Below, one piece after another: positions 1 through 7,196 of a DNA stretch of 29,317 nt. The stretch is from Candidatus Nitrosopumilus sp. Its GTDB lineage: Archaea > Thermoproteota > Nitrososphaeria > Nitrososphaerales > Nitrosopumilaceae. A program made the position numbers and the translations under genes. Position 1 is the first letter of the stretch. Each line of letters begins with the position of its first letter. The stretch covers positions 1-29,317 of the forward strand of contig JAOUAY010000003.1 of the NCBI GenBank assembly GCA_029860565.1. Direction: 5' to 3'. A model generated the notes under the pieces. The model did no database searches. It was given only the letters and a program-made list of their open reading frames with translations, and was not told the origin of the DNA.

Positions 1-268
1 CCAAAAGCCCTGAAAAATCAATCCCGGTGGACGTTGTAAATACTAGAAACGAAATGACAATTATTCCGAAATAAATCATCTTGCCAAAGTTCTTGGCAGT
101 ATGTTCAGGCAAAATAGGAGCATAGTACTTGTTAAAAAGAGATTTGGAAATTCGTGCAATGACAAATCCTGTCAACATGATGATTGCCCCTATTACAAGA
201 TTGAACAGAGAAAACTCTGTACCTGCTATTTCAAACGAATCCAGACTCTCAAATATTTCGTGAAACAT
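1..268 (-). CDS. MscS-family mechanosensitive channel, N-terminal part (cut by window edge)
   Basis: About 89 codons are visible, from ATG at 268; the gene continues past the left edge. The start is MFHEIFESLDSFEIAG, followed by a membrane helix (LFNLVIGAIIMLTGFVIA), a basic loop, a second helix (GKMIYFGIIVISFLVF) and then TSTGIDFSGLL. This matches the N-terminus of the complete MscS at 20215-21036 (LDKLIYYGIIIIFLLA, then ASQGIDISGLIV). The family forms small mechanosensitive or ion-conducting channels in the cytoplasmic membrane. The ATG shares one base with the TAA of the upstream DUF432 gene (TAATG), so the two are probably translated as a coupled pair. The pore helix and cytoplasmic domain lie outside the window. 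Confidence 0.85.
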   Translation of the reverse strand, partial: MFHEIFESLDSFEIAGTEFSLFNLVIGAIIMLTGFVIARISKSLFNKYYAPILPEHTAKNFGKMIYFGIIVISFLVFTTSTGIDFSGLL

Positions 269-1020
269 TATTCCAACCCCATCTCCATCGAGGGTGTTTG
301 TGTATCTTTTTCCCAAGACGGGGACTGAGTCCAGTCAGTTTGCGTCAACGGTACTTCTGCGGTTTCAACATACTCTACTGCCACTCGTTTTCGAAGTGTA
401 ACTTTGAGGGAATCTAATTGTGACTTTTCCCCTTTATAGTATAACAAATGATCTGTAATTGGAAAAATGGCCTTGGTTATTGAATATCCTCGCTCTAATT
501 GGTTCACAAAACTTACTTTCATCACACAGCTAAGATGTAGCTCAGAATCAAGCTCGCTTTTTACAATTGGTACCTTGTAATATTTACAAAGCTTGCCTGT
601 ATCTGGTGCCCCATACAAACCAAATCTCGAACTTGAAGGATCGCATGTAAACCAATCCATTGAATCCTTGTTGGATTCGTGGACAAGGAAAATGCCAATT
701 TCTATAGGACATCGAACCAGAAATGAAGTTGATGCACCTTTACTTAGAAACACTTCCTTGTCAAATTTAAGATAGACAAAATTGGTCCTGCGTGCAGGAT
801 AGTTCAGTGGCCTGATTGGTGCAACCTCTATCCTGATCTTTTTTGAAACTGATGGAATGATCTTTTCCACGATGTTACCTTCAGAATCCTTGCGTAAATA
901 AGAAAAATGACCTTCATCATCCCTGCTTATCCTGACCTCGACTGATGGGAAAAACAGTTCCAATTTTTCTTCTATTTCGTAAGGCCCATATTTTGAATAT
1001 TGTTTTACGGATTCCCCCAT
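268..1020 (-). CDS. DUF432 family protein, partner of MscS
   Basis: This is a soluble protein of about 250 residues. I recognise the DUF432 family from the opening YGPYEIEEKLELFFP, the IRIEVAPIRPLNYPARRT segment and the motif FTCDPSSSRFGLYGAPD followed by GKLC. The same landmarks occur in the paralogue at 19439-20215. Both sit directly upstream of, and share one base with, an MscS gene, so the protein probably modulates or assembles with that channel; that role is inferred from context. A TTG lies two codons upstream at 1026, but ATG at 1020 is preferred; an AT-rich TATA-like stretch (CTAAATAAG on the minus strand) lies about 30-40 bases upstream of it. Two conserved cysteines flank the SRF-LYG motif, which could form a metal site or a disulfide. 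Confidence 0.85.
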   Translation of the reverse strand: MGESVKQYSKYGPYEIEEKLELFFPSVEVRISRDDEGHFSYLRKDSEGNIVEKIIPSVSKKIRIEVAPIRPLNYPARRTNFVYLKFDKEVFLSKGASTSFLVRCPIEIGIFLVHESNKDSMDWFTCDPSSSRFGLYGAPDTGKLCKYYKVPIVKSELDSELHLSCVMKVSFVNQLERGYSITKAIFPITDHLLYYKGEKSQLDSLKVTLRKRVAVEYVETAEVPLTQTDWTQSPSWEKDTQTPSMEMGLE

Positions 1021-1199
1021 TTCCAACGAAATGTGGATTACATCCGTACTTATTTAGATTTAGAATTTTACAAAAATTGCAATCATACCATAAGCAAATA
1101 GAGTAATTGTTATTTTTAATTACAACATCAAGGGTATCAAACATGAGCGTCAATCACCATCTGCTTTCTAAAACATGGATTGAAATCTAACAGAGATGG

Positions 1200-1252
1200 T
1201 CTAGTATTGTTCACCAACTCGATTTTTCTGGGATATTTTACGTGACTGCATT
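1200..1252 (+). promoter_or_regulatory. Upstream region shared with the paralogue at 4089
   Basis: The 53 bases before the ATG at 1253 align without gaps to the 53 bases before the ATG at 4089 on the minus strand. Roughly 33 of the first 39 positions are identical, centred on CCAACTCGATTTTT. The 3' dozen or so bases have diverged. This copy has TATTGTTCA where the other has TATTTTATA, so its TATA-like element is weaker. Confidence 0.6.
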
Positions 1253-1501
1253 ATGACTTCAAAATCAATAACAACTGCCGTCTCATCCAGTGGAAAAAAG
1301 ACTCTGGGTGACCTTGGTAAAGGCATAAAAAAATTACATGCTAATTACGACAAGCAGCTAAAAAATGCAAAAACAAGAGGAAAACTACGCCAAGTGTTTC
1401 AAAAGCACAGACGTGATCATCAGAACCTTCTGAAAAAACATCTCAAGGCAGAAGAGATGACAATCAAGAAACTGGGAATTCTCTTAGATCAAGAAGATTA
1501 A
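1253..1501 (+). CDS. Small basic helical protein, paralogue of 3841-4089
   Basis: Encodes 82 residues, very rich in Lys and Arg, predicted almost wholly helical after a Ser/Thr-rich first 15 residues (MTSKSITTAVSSSGKK). The core KTRGKLRQVFQKH is followed by a heptad-like stretch, LLKKHLKAEEMTIKKLG. It is about 80% identical (66 of 82) to the minus-strand paralogue at 3841-4089. I do not recognise a named family. A nucleic-acid-binding or coiled-coil protein is possible from charge and helicity, but nothing proves it. ATG at 1253 is supported by the paralogue starting with the same MTSK. It stands alone, with a T-rich terminator after it. Confidence 0.8.
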   Translation: MTSKSITTAVSSSGKKTLGDLGKGIKKLHANYDKQLKNAKTRGKLRQVFQKHRRDHQNLLKKHLKAEEMTIKKLGILLDQED

Positions 1502-1522
1502 TCTTCAAATCAAACAAATCAG

Positions 1523-1536
1523 TTTTTTTATATTTT
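1523..1536 (+). terminator. T-rich terminator after the 82-residue gene
   Basis: A run of seven T followed by ATATTTT lies about 20 bases after the stop at 1501. Archaeal transcription commonly ends at such T tracts without a hairpin. Confidence 0.5.
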
Positions 1537-1554
1537 CAACACATTTTCACGGCA

Positions 1555-1578
1555 GTGATGTCTTTGATAGAACATCAC
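1555..1578. repeat. Short perfect inverted repeat GTGATGT / ACATCAC
   Basis: Seven-base arms at 1555-1561 and 1572-1578 surround a 10-base spacer. It lies between the 82-residue gene and the next gene and could be an operator or an RNA hairpin. No T tract follows, so it does not look like a terminator. Confidence 0.4.
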
Positions 1579-1710
1579 AAACCATGTAATGCTATGACAT
1601 GAAAAATAAGATGTAGGCTCTACTGAAACAGAATGGCAATCTGTCTCTAAAAAAATTCCATTCATACGTTTGATTTACATAATCTAACTGAGTTAGTTTT
1701 GACGTACAAT

Positions 1711-2091
1711 ATGGGGGATGACCCTGTGTTTCAGAATGGAGAAAGATTGCAAATGTCTAGTTCTGACTTTGACAAGCTCAAAGAAAGATTTCAGGTGGAA
1801 AAGGAAAGAGAACAGACTACTCTAAGTTTTGAGCCATGGGTTAGTAGGAAAATAGGTCTGATGTTGTCTAAAGAGGAATGGGTCGAAAAAACGTATCCTA
1901 ATTTACATCTGATATCTGTTAATGAATATGAGGCAGTTATCCAAGATGCAAAGCGTGAGATAACAACTAAAGTACATCTAAAAAACAACATGTTGACATG
2001 TGTGATATGCAAAGAAAATCCCACAAATTGCGAACATGCGTTGTTAATGCACGCATGCAAGCTTGGCGCTATTATCAATAAACAAAGATAA
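1711..2091 (+). CDS. Uncharacterised protein with C-terminal Cys/His cluster
   Basis: Encodes 126 residues from the ATG at 1711; a TTG four codons upstream is less likely. The first two thirds are charged and helical. The C-terminus holds C97-x2-C100-x6-C107-x-H109, then H114 and C116, which looks like a zinc-binding site (LTCVICKENPTNCEHALLMH). I do not recognise the family. The TTTACATAATC stretch about 35 bases upstream may be its TATA box. It is monocistronic, with structured non-coding DNA downstream. Confidence 0.65.
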   Translation: MGDDPVFQNGERLQMSSSDFDKLKERFQVEKEREQTTLSFEPWVSRKIGLMLSKEEWVEKTYPNLHLISVNEYEAVIQDAKREITTKVHLKNNMLTCVICKENPTNCEHALLMHACKLGAIINKQR

Positions 2092-2110
2092 TAATTATTT
2101 GGGCAAAAAA

Positions 2111-2158
2111 GGATGGTTAACCAGATTAGAAATTCTGCAATTTCTGCTGAAACCACCC
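2111..2158 (+). other. Extended stem-loop after the Cys-cluster gene
   Basis: An inner perfect hairpin AGAAATT-CTGC-AATTTCT (2128-2145) sits inside imperfect outer arms GGATGGTT (2111-2118) and AACCACCC (2151-2158). It may fold as the 3' end of the upstream mRNA. No function can be assigned. Confidence 0.35.
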
Positions 2159-2259
2159 ATGTGAAATTATGATGTGCTGCATTAATTCAATCCCACAAAG
2201 GAAAATCATCAAATTAGTTTAATCTTTGTTTTAAAAGTAATTTTTTTATAAATTCCAAT

Positions 2260-2355
2260 TTCCACGTGGGTCTGAAAACATTCCACTAAACTATATCCCC
2301 AGCACAACACGTATGGGGTTATAGTTTAGGCTGTAAAATTAAGACCCATGTGGAA
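2260..2355. repeat. Nested, symmetric double inverted repeat
   Basis: Outer arms TTCCACGTGGGTCT (2260-2273) and AGACCCATGTGGAA (2342-2355) are complementary at 13 of 14 positions. Inner arms TAAACTATATCCCC (2287-2300) and GGGGTTATAGTTTA (2315-2328) are also complementary at 13 of 14. The two spacers between outer and inner arms are 13 bases each, and the central loop is 14 bases. The whole is a near-perfect 96-base dyad that could form a long hairpin or cruciform. It lies downstream of the Hsp20 gene and could be a small non-autonomous element (MITE-like), a transcription barrier or an RNA. Confidence 0.7.
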
Positions 2356-2382
2356 CTAAATTTAAAATAAAAAGAAAAAAAA
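2356..2382 (-). terminator. T-rich terminator after hsp20
   Basis: On the minus strand the hsp20 stop is followed directly by a T-rich stretch (TTTTTTTTCTTTTTATTTTA), the usual archaeal terminator form. The nested inverted repeat begins right after it. Confidence 0.55.
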
Positions 2383-2859
2383 TTACTGCACTTTGACAGC
2401 CTTTTTCTTTTGTGTGAGTGTAGGTTTGCTCTTTGGAAGAGTCACTTCTAGGACACCATCAGTCAGTTTTGCCTTTACCTTTCCGGGGATTACCTTTTCA
2501 GATAACGGGATGGTCTGGTAATAGGACATGCTGTGTCTTTCTTTTCTCAGGAAGTTTTTCTTTTTCTCCTCTTCTTTGTGCTCTCCTGTCACCTCAATTG
2601 AGTTGTCTGTCACATTGAGATTAATCTCATCTTTCTTCAGACCCGGTACATTCATCTTCATTCGAATCTGATTGCCCTCATCAATCACATCGCATCCAGT
2701 TTCATGCAATTTTGGAAAGGATGGAAAATCTATCCTCGGAAAAGAAGAAAATGATTTTTCCATATCTTTTTTAAAATTGTCAAAAATTCTATCAAATTCA
2801 GAAAGACCTGACCTTGCTGGTGCTGATGCTACTTTTTTTACAGGTTTTTTTGTTGCCAT
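2383..2859 (-). CDS. hsp20: Hsp20 / alpha-crystallin small heat-shock protein
   Basis: Encodes 158 residues from the ATG at 2859 (MATKKPVKK); a TTG at 2865 is also in frame. The N-terminal arm, about 50 residues, is Lys/Ser/Phe-rich with repeated FPSFP-like motifs. The alpha-crystallin domain spans about residues 52-140, with MNVPGLKKDEINLNV and the hallmark DGVLEVTLPK. The C-terminus carries an AVKVQ tail that can act as the I/V-x-I/V oligomerisation motif. The protein is an ATP-independent holdase that binds unfolding proteins in the cytoplasm. It is monocistronic. The upstream region has TTAAGTATC about 25-30 bases before the start as a possible TATA box. Confidence 0.95.
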   Translation of the reverse strand: MATKKPVKKVASAPARSGLSEFDRIFDNFKKDMEKSFSSFPRIDFPSFPKLHETGCDVIDEGNQIRMKMNVPGLKKDEINLNVTDNSIEVTGEHKEEEKKKNFLRKERHSMSYYQTIPLSEKVIPGKVKAKLTDGVLEVTLPKSKPTLTQKKKAVKVQ

Positions 2860-2975
2860 GATCAAAAAAGAATTTCCAGATACTTAATTGGGATGTCTGA
2901 TTTTCTGAATTGATTTCCACTCGTGAAAATTCTATACTTTCTTTAAATCTGTAAAATAATGGATCAAAACAAAAT

Positions 2976-3251
2976 ATGAAATCAATATCAATTGTGTTTG
3001 TATTGTTTGTTATGCTGTCAATGGTATACATAATTCCAGTTGTGTATGCCGAGGATGATGAGGGTGATGATGACAGAGAGGGTTTTGGAGAAATGAAAAG
3101 AGAAAGAGAGCATCAGGATGAAGGCATACCAATAGGTACAGACATTGGAAATGTTATTCTGTATGGCACAATTGCAGCAATTGGAGTCTCGATAGCTTAC
3201 ACTGCTTTTAAGATCACATCATCAAAAAGAAAATCCAGTCAAAAATCATGA
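2976..3251 (+). CDS. Small exported acidic membrane protein, partner of the next gene
   Basis: Encodes 91 residues. A signal peptide (MKSISIVFVLFVMLSMVYII, cleavage near VYA) is followed by a very acidic stretch (EDDEGDDDREG), a charged linker, one membrane helix at about 60-78 (VILYGTIAAIGVSIAYTAF) and a basic tail KRKSSQKS. The predicted topology is acidic outside and basic inside. Its stop overlaps the next ATG (ATGA, 4 bases), so the two are translated together. I do not recognise the family. It may be an accessory subunit of the putative cytochrome encoded next. Confidence 0.75.
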   Translation: MKSISIVFVLFVMLSMVYIIPVVYAEDDEGDDDREGFGEMKREREHQDEGIPIGTDIGNVILYGTIAAIGVSIAYTAFKITSSKRKSSQKS

Positions 3252-3772
3252 CAGTCAAGAAAACCAATCTGAAATTTATTGTATTTTTAACATTACTAGC
3301 ATTACTAGTGATTCCTCCTACGCTAGCATATGCAGATGATGATGATGATGATGCAGAAGACATTGTAGAAAATCTTGGATGGGTTGCAGTGGGCGCAGGA
3401 ATAGTGGCAAACATACCTTTTATCGCAATGAACAAAATTCGACGATATTCCATAAAGACTGGCAGTTCTACAATGCAGGTTGCAAAGCAGATCAGGACGG
3501 TCTACAGACCAATACTGAATTTCCACATAATGCTCAACTCCATCGGGTACTTTGCAGGAATGACGCACGGTCTAATATTATCCAGGTACCTGGATTCAGT
3601 CTCCCTGTCATTGGCTATTGTAATGAGTGTGATGATGGTAAGCGGATTACTGCTAAAGTATACGTCATCTAGAAACTCCAAGATATTTGGCAAGCTGCTT
3701 CATGGCCAGTTTGGCCTTGTGATATTGCTTGCTGCATTGGTAGTTTTACATATTGTCATTGGAGACGATTGA
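3248..3772 (+). CDS. Putative four-helix b-type cytochrome, exported acidic N-terminus
   Basis: Encodes 174 residues. A signal peptide (to about LAYA) leads into an Asp-rich patch, then four likely membrane helices at about 42-60, 90-112, 119-137 and 150-170. Helix 2 has H93 and H107 (14 apart) and helix 4 has H152 and H168 (16 apart), as in FHIMLNSIGYFAGMTH and LLHGQFGLV. Paired histidines at this spacing on two helices are how bis-His haem b is held in b561-like and formate-dehydrogenase-gamma-like cytochromes. The cytochrome assignment is inferred from this pattern, not from recognised full-length homology. It is co-translated with the upstream acidic protein. Confidence 0.6.
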   Translation: MTVKKTNLKFIVFLTLLALLVIPPTLAYADDDDDDAEDIVENLGWVAVGAGIVANIPFIAMNKIRRYSIKTGSSTMQVAKQIRTVYRPILNFHIMLNSIGYFAGMTHGLILSRYLDSVSLSLAIVMSVMMVSGLLLKYTSSRNSKIFGKLLHGQFGLVILLAALVVLHIVIGDD

Positions 3773-3800
3773 ATTTCATACTCATGTGGGACTGGGTCGG

Positions 3801-3823
3801 TTTAAAATAAAAAATAAAAAAAG
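3801..3823 (-). terminator. T-rich terminator between convergent genes
   Basis: On the minus strand, T-rich sequence ending in TTTATTTTAAA follows the 82-residue gene. The same TTTTTATTTTAAA core follows hsp20, and CATGTGG lies just beyond it in both places. It lies between convergent genes. Confidence 0.45.
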
Positions 3824-3840
3824 ATTTGTGTATTCGTAAA

Positions 3841-4089
3841 TTAGTTTTCTTGATCCAGTATGTTTCCCAGTTTCTTGATTGTCATCTCTTCTGTTTTGAG
3901 ATGCTTTTTCAATAGGGCCTGGTGATCACGTTTGTGCTTTTGGAACACTTGTCGAAGTTTTCCTCTTGTCTTTGCATTCTTTAGCTGCCTGTCATAATCT
4001 GCATGCAGTTTTCTGATGCTCTTGCCAAGTTCATCTGTAGTCTTCTTCCCATTTGATGAGACTGCAGATGTGATTAATTTGGAAGTCAT
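3841..4089 (-). CDS. Small basic helical protein, paralogue of 1253-1501
   Basis: Encodes 82 residues and differs from the 1253-1501 product at only 16 positions, mostly conservative (K/R, D/N, S/T). The central stretch from QLKNAKTRGKLRQVFQKH on is invariant, which points to a conserved binding surface. Function unknown. The two copies face each other around a 2.3-kb block holding the Cys-cluster gene, hsp20 and the cytochrome pair. Its promoter copy has a better TATA-like element (TATTTTATA). Confidence 0.8.
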   Translation of the reverse strand: MTSKLITSAVSSNGKKTTDELGKSIRKLHADYDRQLKNAKTRGKLRQVFQKHKRDHQALLKKHLKTEEMTIKKLGNILDQEN

Positions 4090-4142
4090 GAAAACACGAG
4101 CCGAAATGTCCTACAAAAATCGAGTTGGTATAAAATACTAGA
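4090..4142 (-). promoter_or_regulatory. Promoter region conserved with that of 1253
   Basis: Read on the minus strand, TCTAGTATTTTATACC is followed by AACTCGATTTTT at the same distance from the ATG as in the copy at 1200-1252. TATTTTATA is a plausible TATA box. The conserved AACTCGATTTTT core could be a transcription-factor site or the transcribed leader. Confidence 0.6.
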
Positions 4143-4162
4143 CTAGTGGTACTAGATTCTAA

Positions 4163-4261
4163 TCATGGTTTAAGGCAACAGTCTATGGTACAGTACATGC
4201 TGCAAAAATCTGAAGTAAACAATTCAAAACCCTTTCCACAGTTTTTACATTTGACTTTCAT
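4163..4261 (-). CDS. 32-residue zinc-site miniprotein
   Basis: The reading frame from ATG at 4261 gives MKVKCKNCGKGFELF, a short loop, then FCSMYC and a Cys-Cys near the C-terminus (DCCLKP). The CxxC ... CxxxC arrangement is typical of a tiny zinc ribbon, and an upstream in-frame stop fixes the start. Such a cysteine pattern in a random frame is unlikely. No homologue is known to me; a nucleic-acid or protein adaptor role is only a guess. Confidence 0.6.
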   Translation of the reverse strand: MKVKCKNCGKGFELFTSDFCSMYCTIDCCLKP

Positions 4262-4412
4262 TGTAATTCATTCTTCGTTTCAGACTGTTGTATGCAATGT
4301 CTTTCTCCAAATATCAGTTGATTATATTCTGGATGAAATCAACTGGTTATTTTGGGATTGAATTTGAGCAAAAATCTTTTGGCTTAATACTGTCTTGCAT
4401 TATTTTCATCTC

Positions 4413-4595
4413 ATGACACAACAAATCATAATAAATAGACAGAACCAAAAAGCAGACCAACTAGACGCGGTTAAAAAACATGTCAAAAACGCCCCCCTGA
4501 TCAGCGAATACAAGCCAATTGCGGCTGATCTGATGGGCCTGTCCTGGATCTTTGCAGGAGGAAACGATAAAGAGGAATGGAATCCATATGATTGA
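4413..4595 (+). CDS. 60-residue hypothetical protein
   Basis: Starts at ATG 4413 (MTQQIIINRQNQKADQLD); an in-frame TTG lies six codons upstream. It is hydrophilic at first, then has PIAADLMGLSWIFAGG and an acidic C-terminus. Its last eight bases overlap the start of the next small gene, so they probably form a bicistronic unit. I do not recognise it. Confidence 0.6.
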   Translation: MTQQIIINRQNQKADQLDAVKKHVKNAPLISEYKPIAADLMGLSWIFAGGNDKEEWNPYD

Positions 4596-4725
4596 ATCAG
4601 TTGAAACTTCATTGCATGCATTGGAGTACGGATTGTACAGTTCTCTTGTCACTTTGAGACAACGATTGCGTAAACGCACGGTCGAACCCGAATTTGATCC
4701 GGAGATACTTGATGCATACAGGTAA
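4588..4725 (+). CDS. 45-residue hypothetical protein
   Basis: ATG at 4588 begins MIESVETSLHALEYGLYSSL, followed by a basic stretch (LRQRLRKR) and an acidic end (EPEFDPEILDAYR). It is amphipathic-helical in character. It overlaps the upstream gene by eight bases, which supports translation. Function unknown. Confidence 0.55.
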   Translation: MIESVETSLHALEYGLYSSLVTLRQRLRKRTVEPEFDPEILDAYR

Positions 4726-4926
4726 TTGCGTTTATACTTCTAAGATGAGGTGAGGATTACGAAGAGAGTTAGAAAATACAAGCAAACAAGATTTGGAATC
4801 TGGCCTAAATGTAAATAAATATTTCTTTTACTTTTTTTAATATTTTCCTACCCCCATGGAAAGTTGAATTAAAAAAGGAAAAACAGTGTTTAGTTTACCT
4901 AACAGGTGACAACATAATTTACAAGT

Positions 4927-5091
4927 TTGTCATTTGAAGCAATTTTGTTTATTGCGGTGCTGGTGATTACCGCAAAACTCGGAGGAGAACTGTTTCACAG
5001 GATTGGACAACCCACAATTCTTGGAAACGTCATTACAGATGAATCAATTATGAGTCTGCTAGTTGAAACAAAAAAACCTAAAATTGATTAG
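4927..5091 (+). pseudogene. Remnant of a CPA2/Kef-type cation:proton antiporter
   Basis: A 54-codon frame, openable only with TTG, reads SFEAILFIAVLVITAKLGGE and then LFHRIGQPTILGNVI. This is the first helix and RIGQP-x-ILG motif of monovalent cation:proton antiporters of the Kef/NapA type. The frame then continues with unrelated polar residues (TDESIMSLLVETKKPKID) and stops. A full transporter has about 400 residues or more, so more than 85% is missing. The tail may be the old C-terminus joined by an internal deletion. It is unlikely to be functional. Confidence 0.7.
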
Positions 5092-5151
5092 ATGAATTAC
5101 TTTCTTGCAAGATGGAGAAGAACGATCATAATCTGTCTGTCTATATTCTTT

Positions 5152-6003
5152 TTACCTAATTCCAATCTTTGGATGTAAAGACATTGCAACTACGGATACG
5201 ATTGCAATTCCCAAAATGACTATTGTGATTGTTCCAAATTCAGGCACTATGGTAGTTCCAACAAGGGTTACAGATTTTGCATTTGAAGGGATATCCATGA
5301 TTGTCAGAATTGTGATTTCATCTTCAAAGTTCTGAGAAAATTCTTCTGTCATAGCATTATCTATTGATACAGAGGATATTCCACTAATCAAGGAAGATGG
5401 AAGAAACAAAGTCAACGTGTTGTCATCATTTATTGTATTTCCTCTCAATTCAAGAGAGATGGACTTTACGCTTTCATCAATACTTGCACGGTCAACCAAC
5501 CTGTTGAACTTGTATTCAATATCAAATGTGGTCTTTCCGTCTCCTACATCAATGCCAACATTAGGCAATACACTATGACCGCTAACTACACTTACAAGAC
5601 CTGTTCTCCACGGGTGAAGGGTGCAGTAATATGGAAACTCTCCTATTTGTGTGAACTTTTGTACAAAGAATTTTCCTGGACCCATCTTACCACTATCAAA
5701 AACTCCATCAGGTCCATTTAGAGGGGTTCCAGAAGTAACAGTATGAGTAACCGTGTCTCCATTCTTCCAAAAAACTGTATCATTTACTATGATCTCAATG
5801 AATCCCGAAGTGTCGCCATCCTTCTCACTTGACCAATGAAACGGGGAATCCCTGTCAGCAGAACCAGAAGGGATGTTGATGTCATAAGTTGACTCGGCAA
5901 ATGCAGCAGATGACAATGGTAGTAGTATTGTCAAAAAAGCAATCATAATCCAATTTGATTTTTTCAAGTAGAGTATTTTGAGAATTTTTGGATATAAAGA
6001 CAT
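5152..6003 (-). CDS. Exported cupredoxin-domain protein with PEFG-type C-terminal anchor
   Basis: Encodes 283 residues from ATG 6003; earlier in-frame starts would put a long polar stretch before the signal. The signal/anchor helix is at about 18-36, ending AAFAES. The plastocyanin/amicyanin-like domain spans about 40-140, with VFWKNGDTVTHTVTSGTP (ligand H87) and GEFPYYCTLHPWRTG (C127 and H130). Amicyanin-type sites have Met three residues after this His; here the residue is Arg133. A second beta-rich domain follows (about 148-255), then VPEFGTITIV, a hydrophobic helix and a basic end, the PEFG-CTERM sorting tail of thaumarchaeal surface proteins. Copper electron transfer or copper binding at the cell surface is likely, but the altered axial residue makes redox function uncertain. 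It is downstream of, and co-oriented with, the CNNM gene. Confidence 0.85.
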   Translation of the reverse strand: MSLYPKILKILYLKKSNWIMIAFLTILLPLSSAAFAESTYDINIPSGSADRDSPFHWSSEKDGDTSGFIEIIVNDTVFWKNGDTVTHTVTSGTPLNGPDGVFDSGKMGPGKFFVQKFTQIGEFPYYCTLHPWRTGLVSVVSGHSVLPNVGIDVGDGKTTFDIEYKFNRLVDRASIDESVKSISLELRGNTINDDNTLTLFLPSSLISGISSVSIDNAMTEEFSQNFEDEITILTIMDIPSNAKSVTLVGTTIVPEFGTITIVILGIAIVSVVAMSLHPKIGIR

Positions 6004-6112
6004 GATGTAATTTTCAATGATGATAGAAGATGATGAGATATACTCTGTATGGATTTCAAAGGTAGTGATTATTTTGTTTTTATTTTCAATCAAACCAAAA
6101 ATCAAAGATACG

Positions 6113-7108
6113 CTATCTATCTTTAGCTTCTCCCCTTATGTCCCCTACTATCTCTTCAATGAGATCTTCTATTGTTATTATCCCCTCAAGTTTTTCTTCA
6201 TTATTCAGTACAATTGCCATGTGTGAATCCTTTTTCTTGAGTTCGATGAGGAGATCACTGATTTTATCACTTGAATAAACAAAAAAGGGTTTTCTGGCAA
6301 TCGTACCTATTCTAGTTTTGCCGTATTCCTTTTCAGGCAGTTTTGCAATATCCCAAATGTGCAATACACCTACAATATTTTCAGGTGTTTCTATAAATAC
6401 AGGAATGCGAGAAAACCCTCTTTCCTCTATCTTTGATATGACCTCTGACAGTTTCTTTTTACTGTCAAGAGAAAATATCTCACTTTTTGGTGTCATTACA
6501 TTTTGAATTGACGTATCATCAAACTCCAATGCATTATGTACAAGATCATGTTCCTCTTTTTCCAGAGTTTTCTCTGCGTATCCCTGATCAACCACCTCTT
6601 TGATTTCTTCTTCTGTGATGGGTTTTAGATGAGGATAACCTCCAGATAATTTCATTATCGTTTTAGTAAGATATTCTAGAAATATTACAAAGGGATACAT
6701 CATATAGGTAAAGCCAAGCAGTACTTTGCTAAATCTCAGAGATATTTTTTCAGGATTAATATTACAATATGTTTTAGGCAGCACTTCACCAAATACCAAA
6801 ATTACAAACGTCATTACTCCAATCACTATCGCTACACCCTGGCTTCCAAGTAGTTTTATTGCAACGTCTGCTGCCAGAACAGAAGAGGCTACGTTGACCA
6901 GGGTGTTGCCAAGATTTACACTTGAGGTCATCATGCTAGGATTCATTTTTAGTTTGTAGAGTGGCGAGGAACCTGGAACTTGTTGCCGGTATAATCGGAT
7001 TACTTTGGAGCGTCTTACTCCAACTATTGCAATCTCCAGTCCGCTAAAAAGTGCATAGAGACATATGAGAACTATAATCGAAATAATTTCAATTTCAACG
7101 TATTCCAA
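6113..7108 (-). CDS. CNNM/DUF21 membrane protein with CBS pair
   Basis: Encodes 331 residues. The DUF21 (CNNM) transmembrane domain is at about 1-155, with LFSGLEIAIVGVRRSKV, SVNLGNTLVNVASSVLA and the signature FGEVLPKTY. A linker and two CBS motifs follow (about 205-262 and 266-325; NVMTPKSEIF, FSRIPVFIETPENIVGVLHI, then HMAIVLNNEEKLEGIITIEDL). The family includes Mg2+/Co2+ and Na+-linked transporters regulated by nucleotide binding to CBS. The CorC/HlyC domain found at the end of many bacterial members is absent, so the protein ends about 90 residues early by that standard. No ATG is available near the start; TTG at 7108 fits, with TTTAAC about 31 bases upstream suggesting a leaderless mRNA. 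Confidence 0.9.
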   Translation of the reverse strand: MEYVEIEIISIIVLICLYALFSGLEIAIVGVRRSKVIRLYRQQVPGSSPLYKLKMNPSMMTSSVNLGNTLVNVASSVLAADVAIKLLGSQGVAIVIGVMTFVILVFGEVLPKTYCNINPEKISLRFSKVLLGFTYMMYPFVIFLEYLTKTIMKLSGGYPHLKPITEEEIKEVVDQGYAEKTLEKEEHDLVHNALEFDDTSIQNVMTPKSEIFSLDSKKKLSEVISKIEERGFSRIPVFIETPENIVGVLHIWDIAKLPEKEYGKTRIGTIARKPFFVYSSDKISDLLIELKKKDSHMAIVLNNEEKLEGIITIEDLIEEIVGDIRGEAKDR

Positions 7109-7196
7109 CTGTAGAATGACAGTTCCCTGACAAGTTAAATGATATTCAAAATACCATGTTTGAAAATAATCTTCATGCTAATTTGTCATGTTGAAT

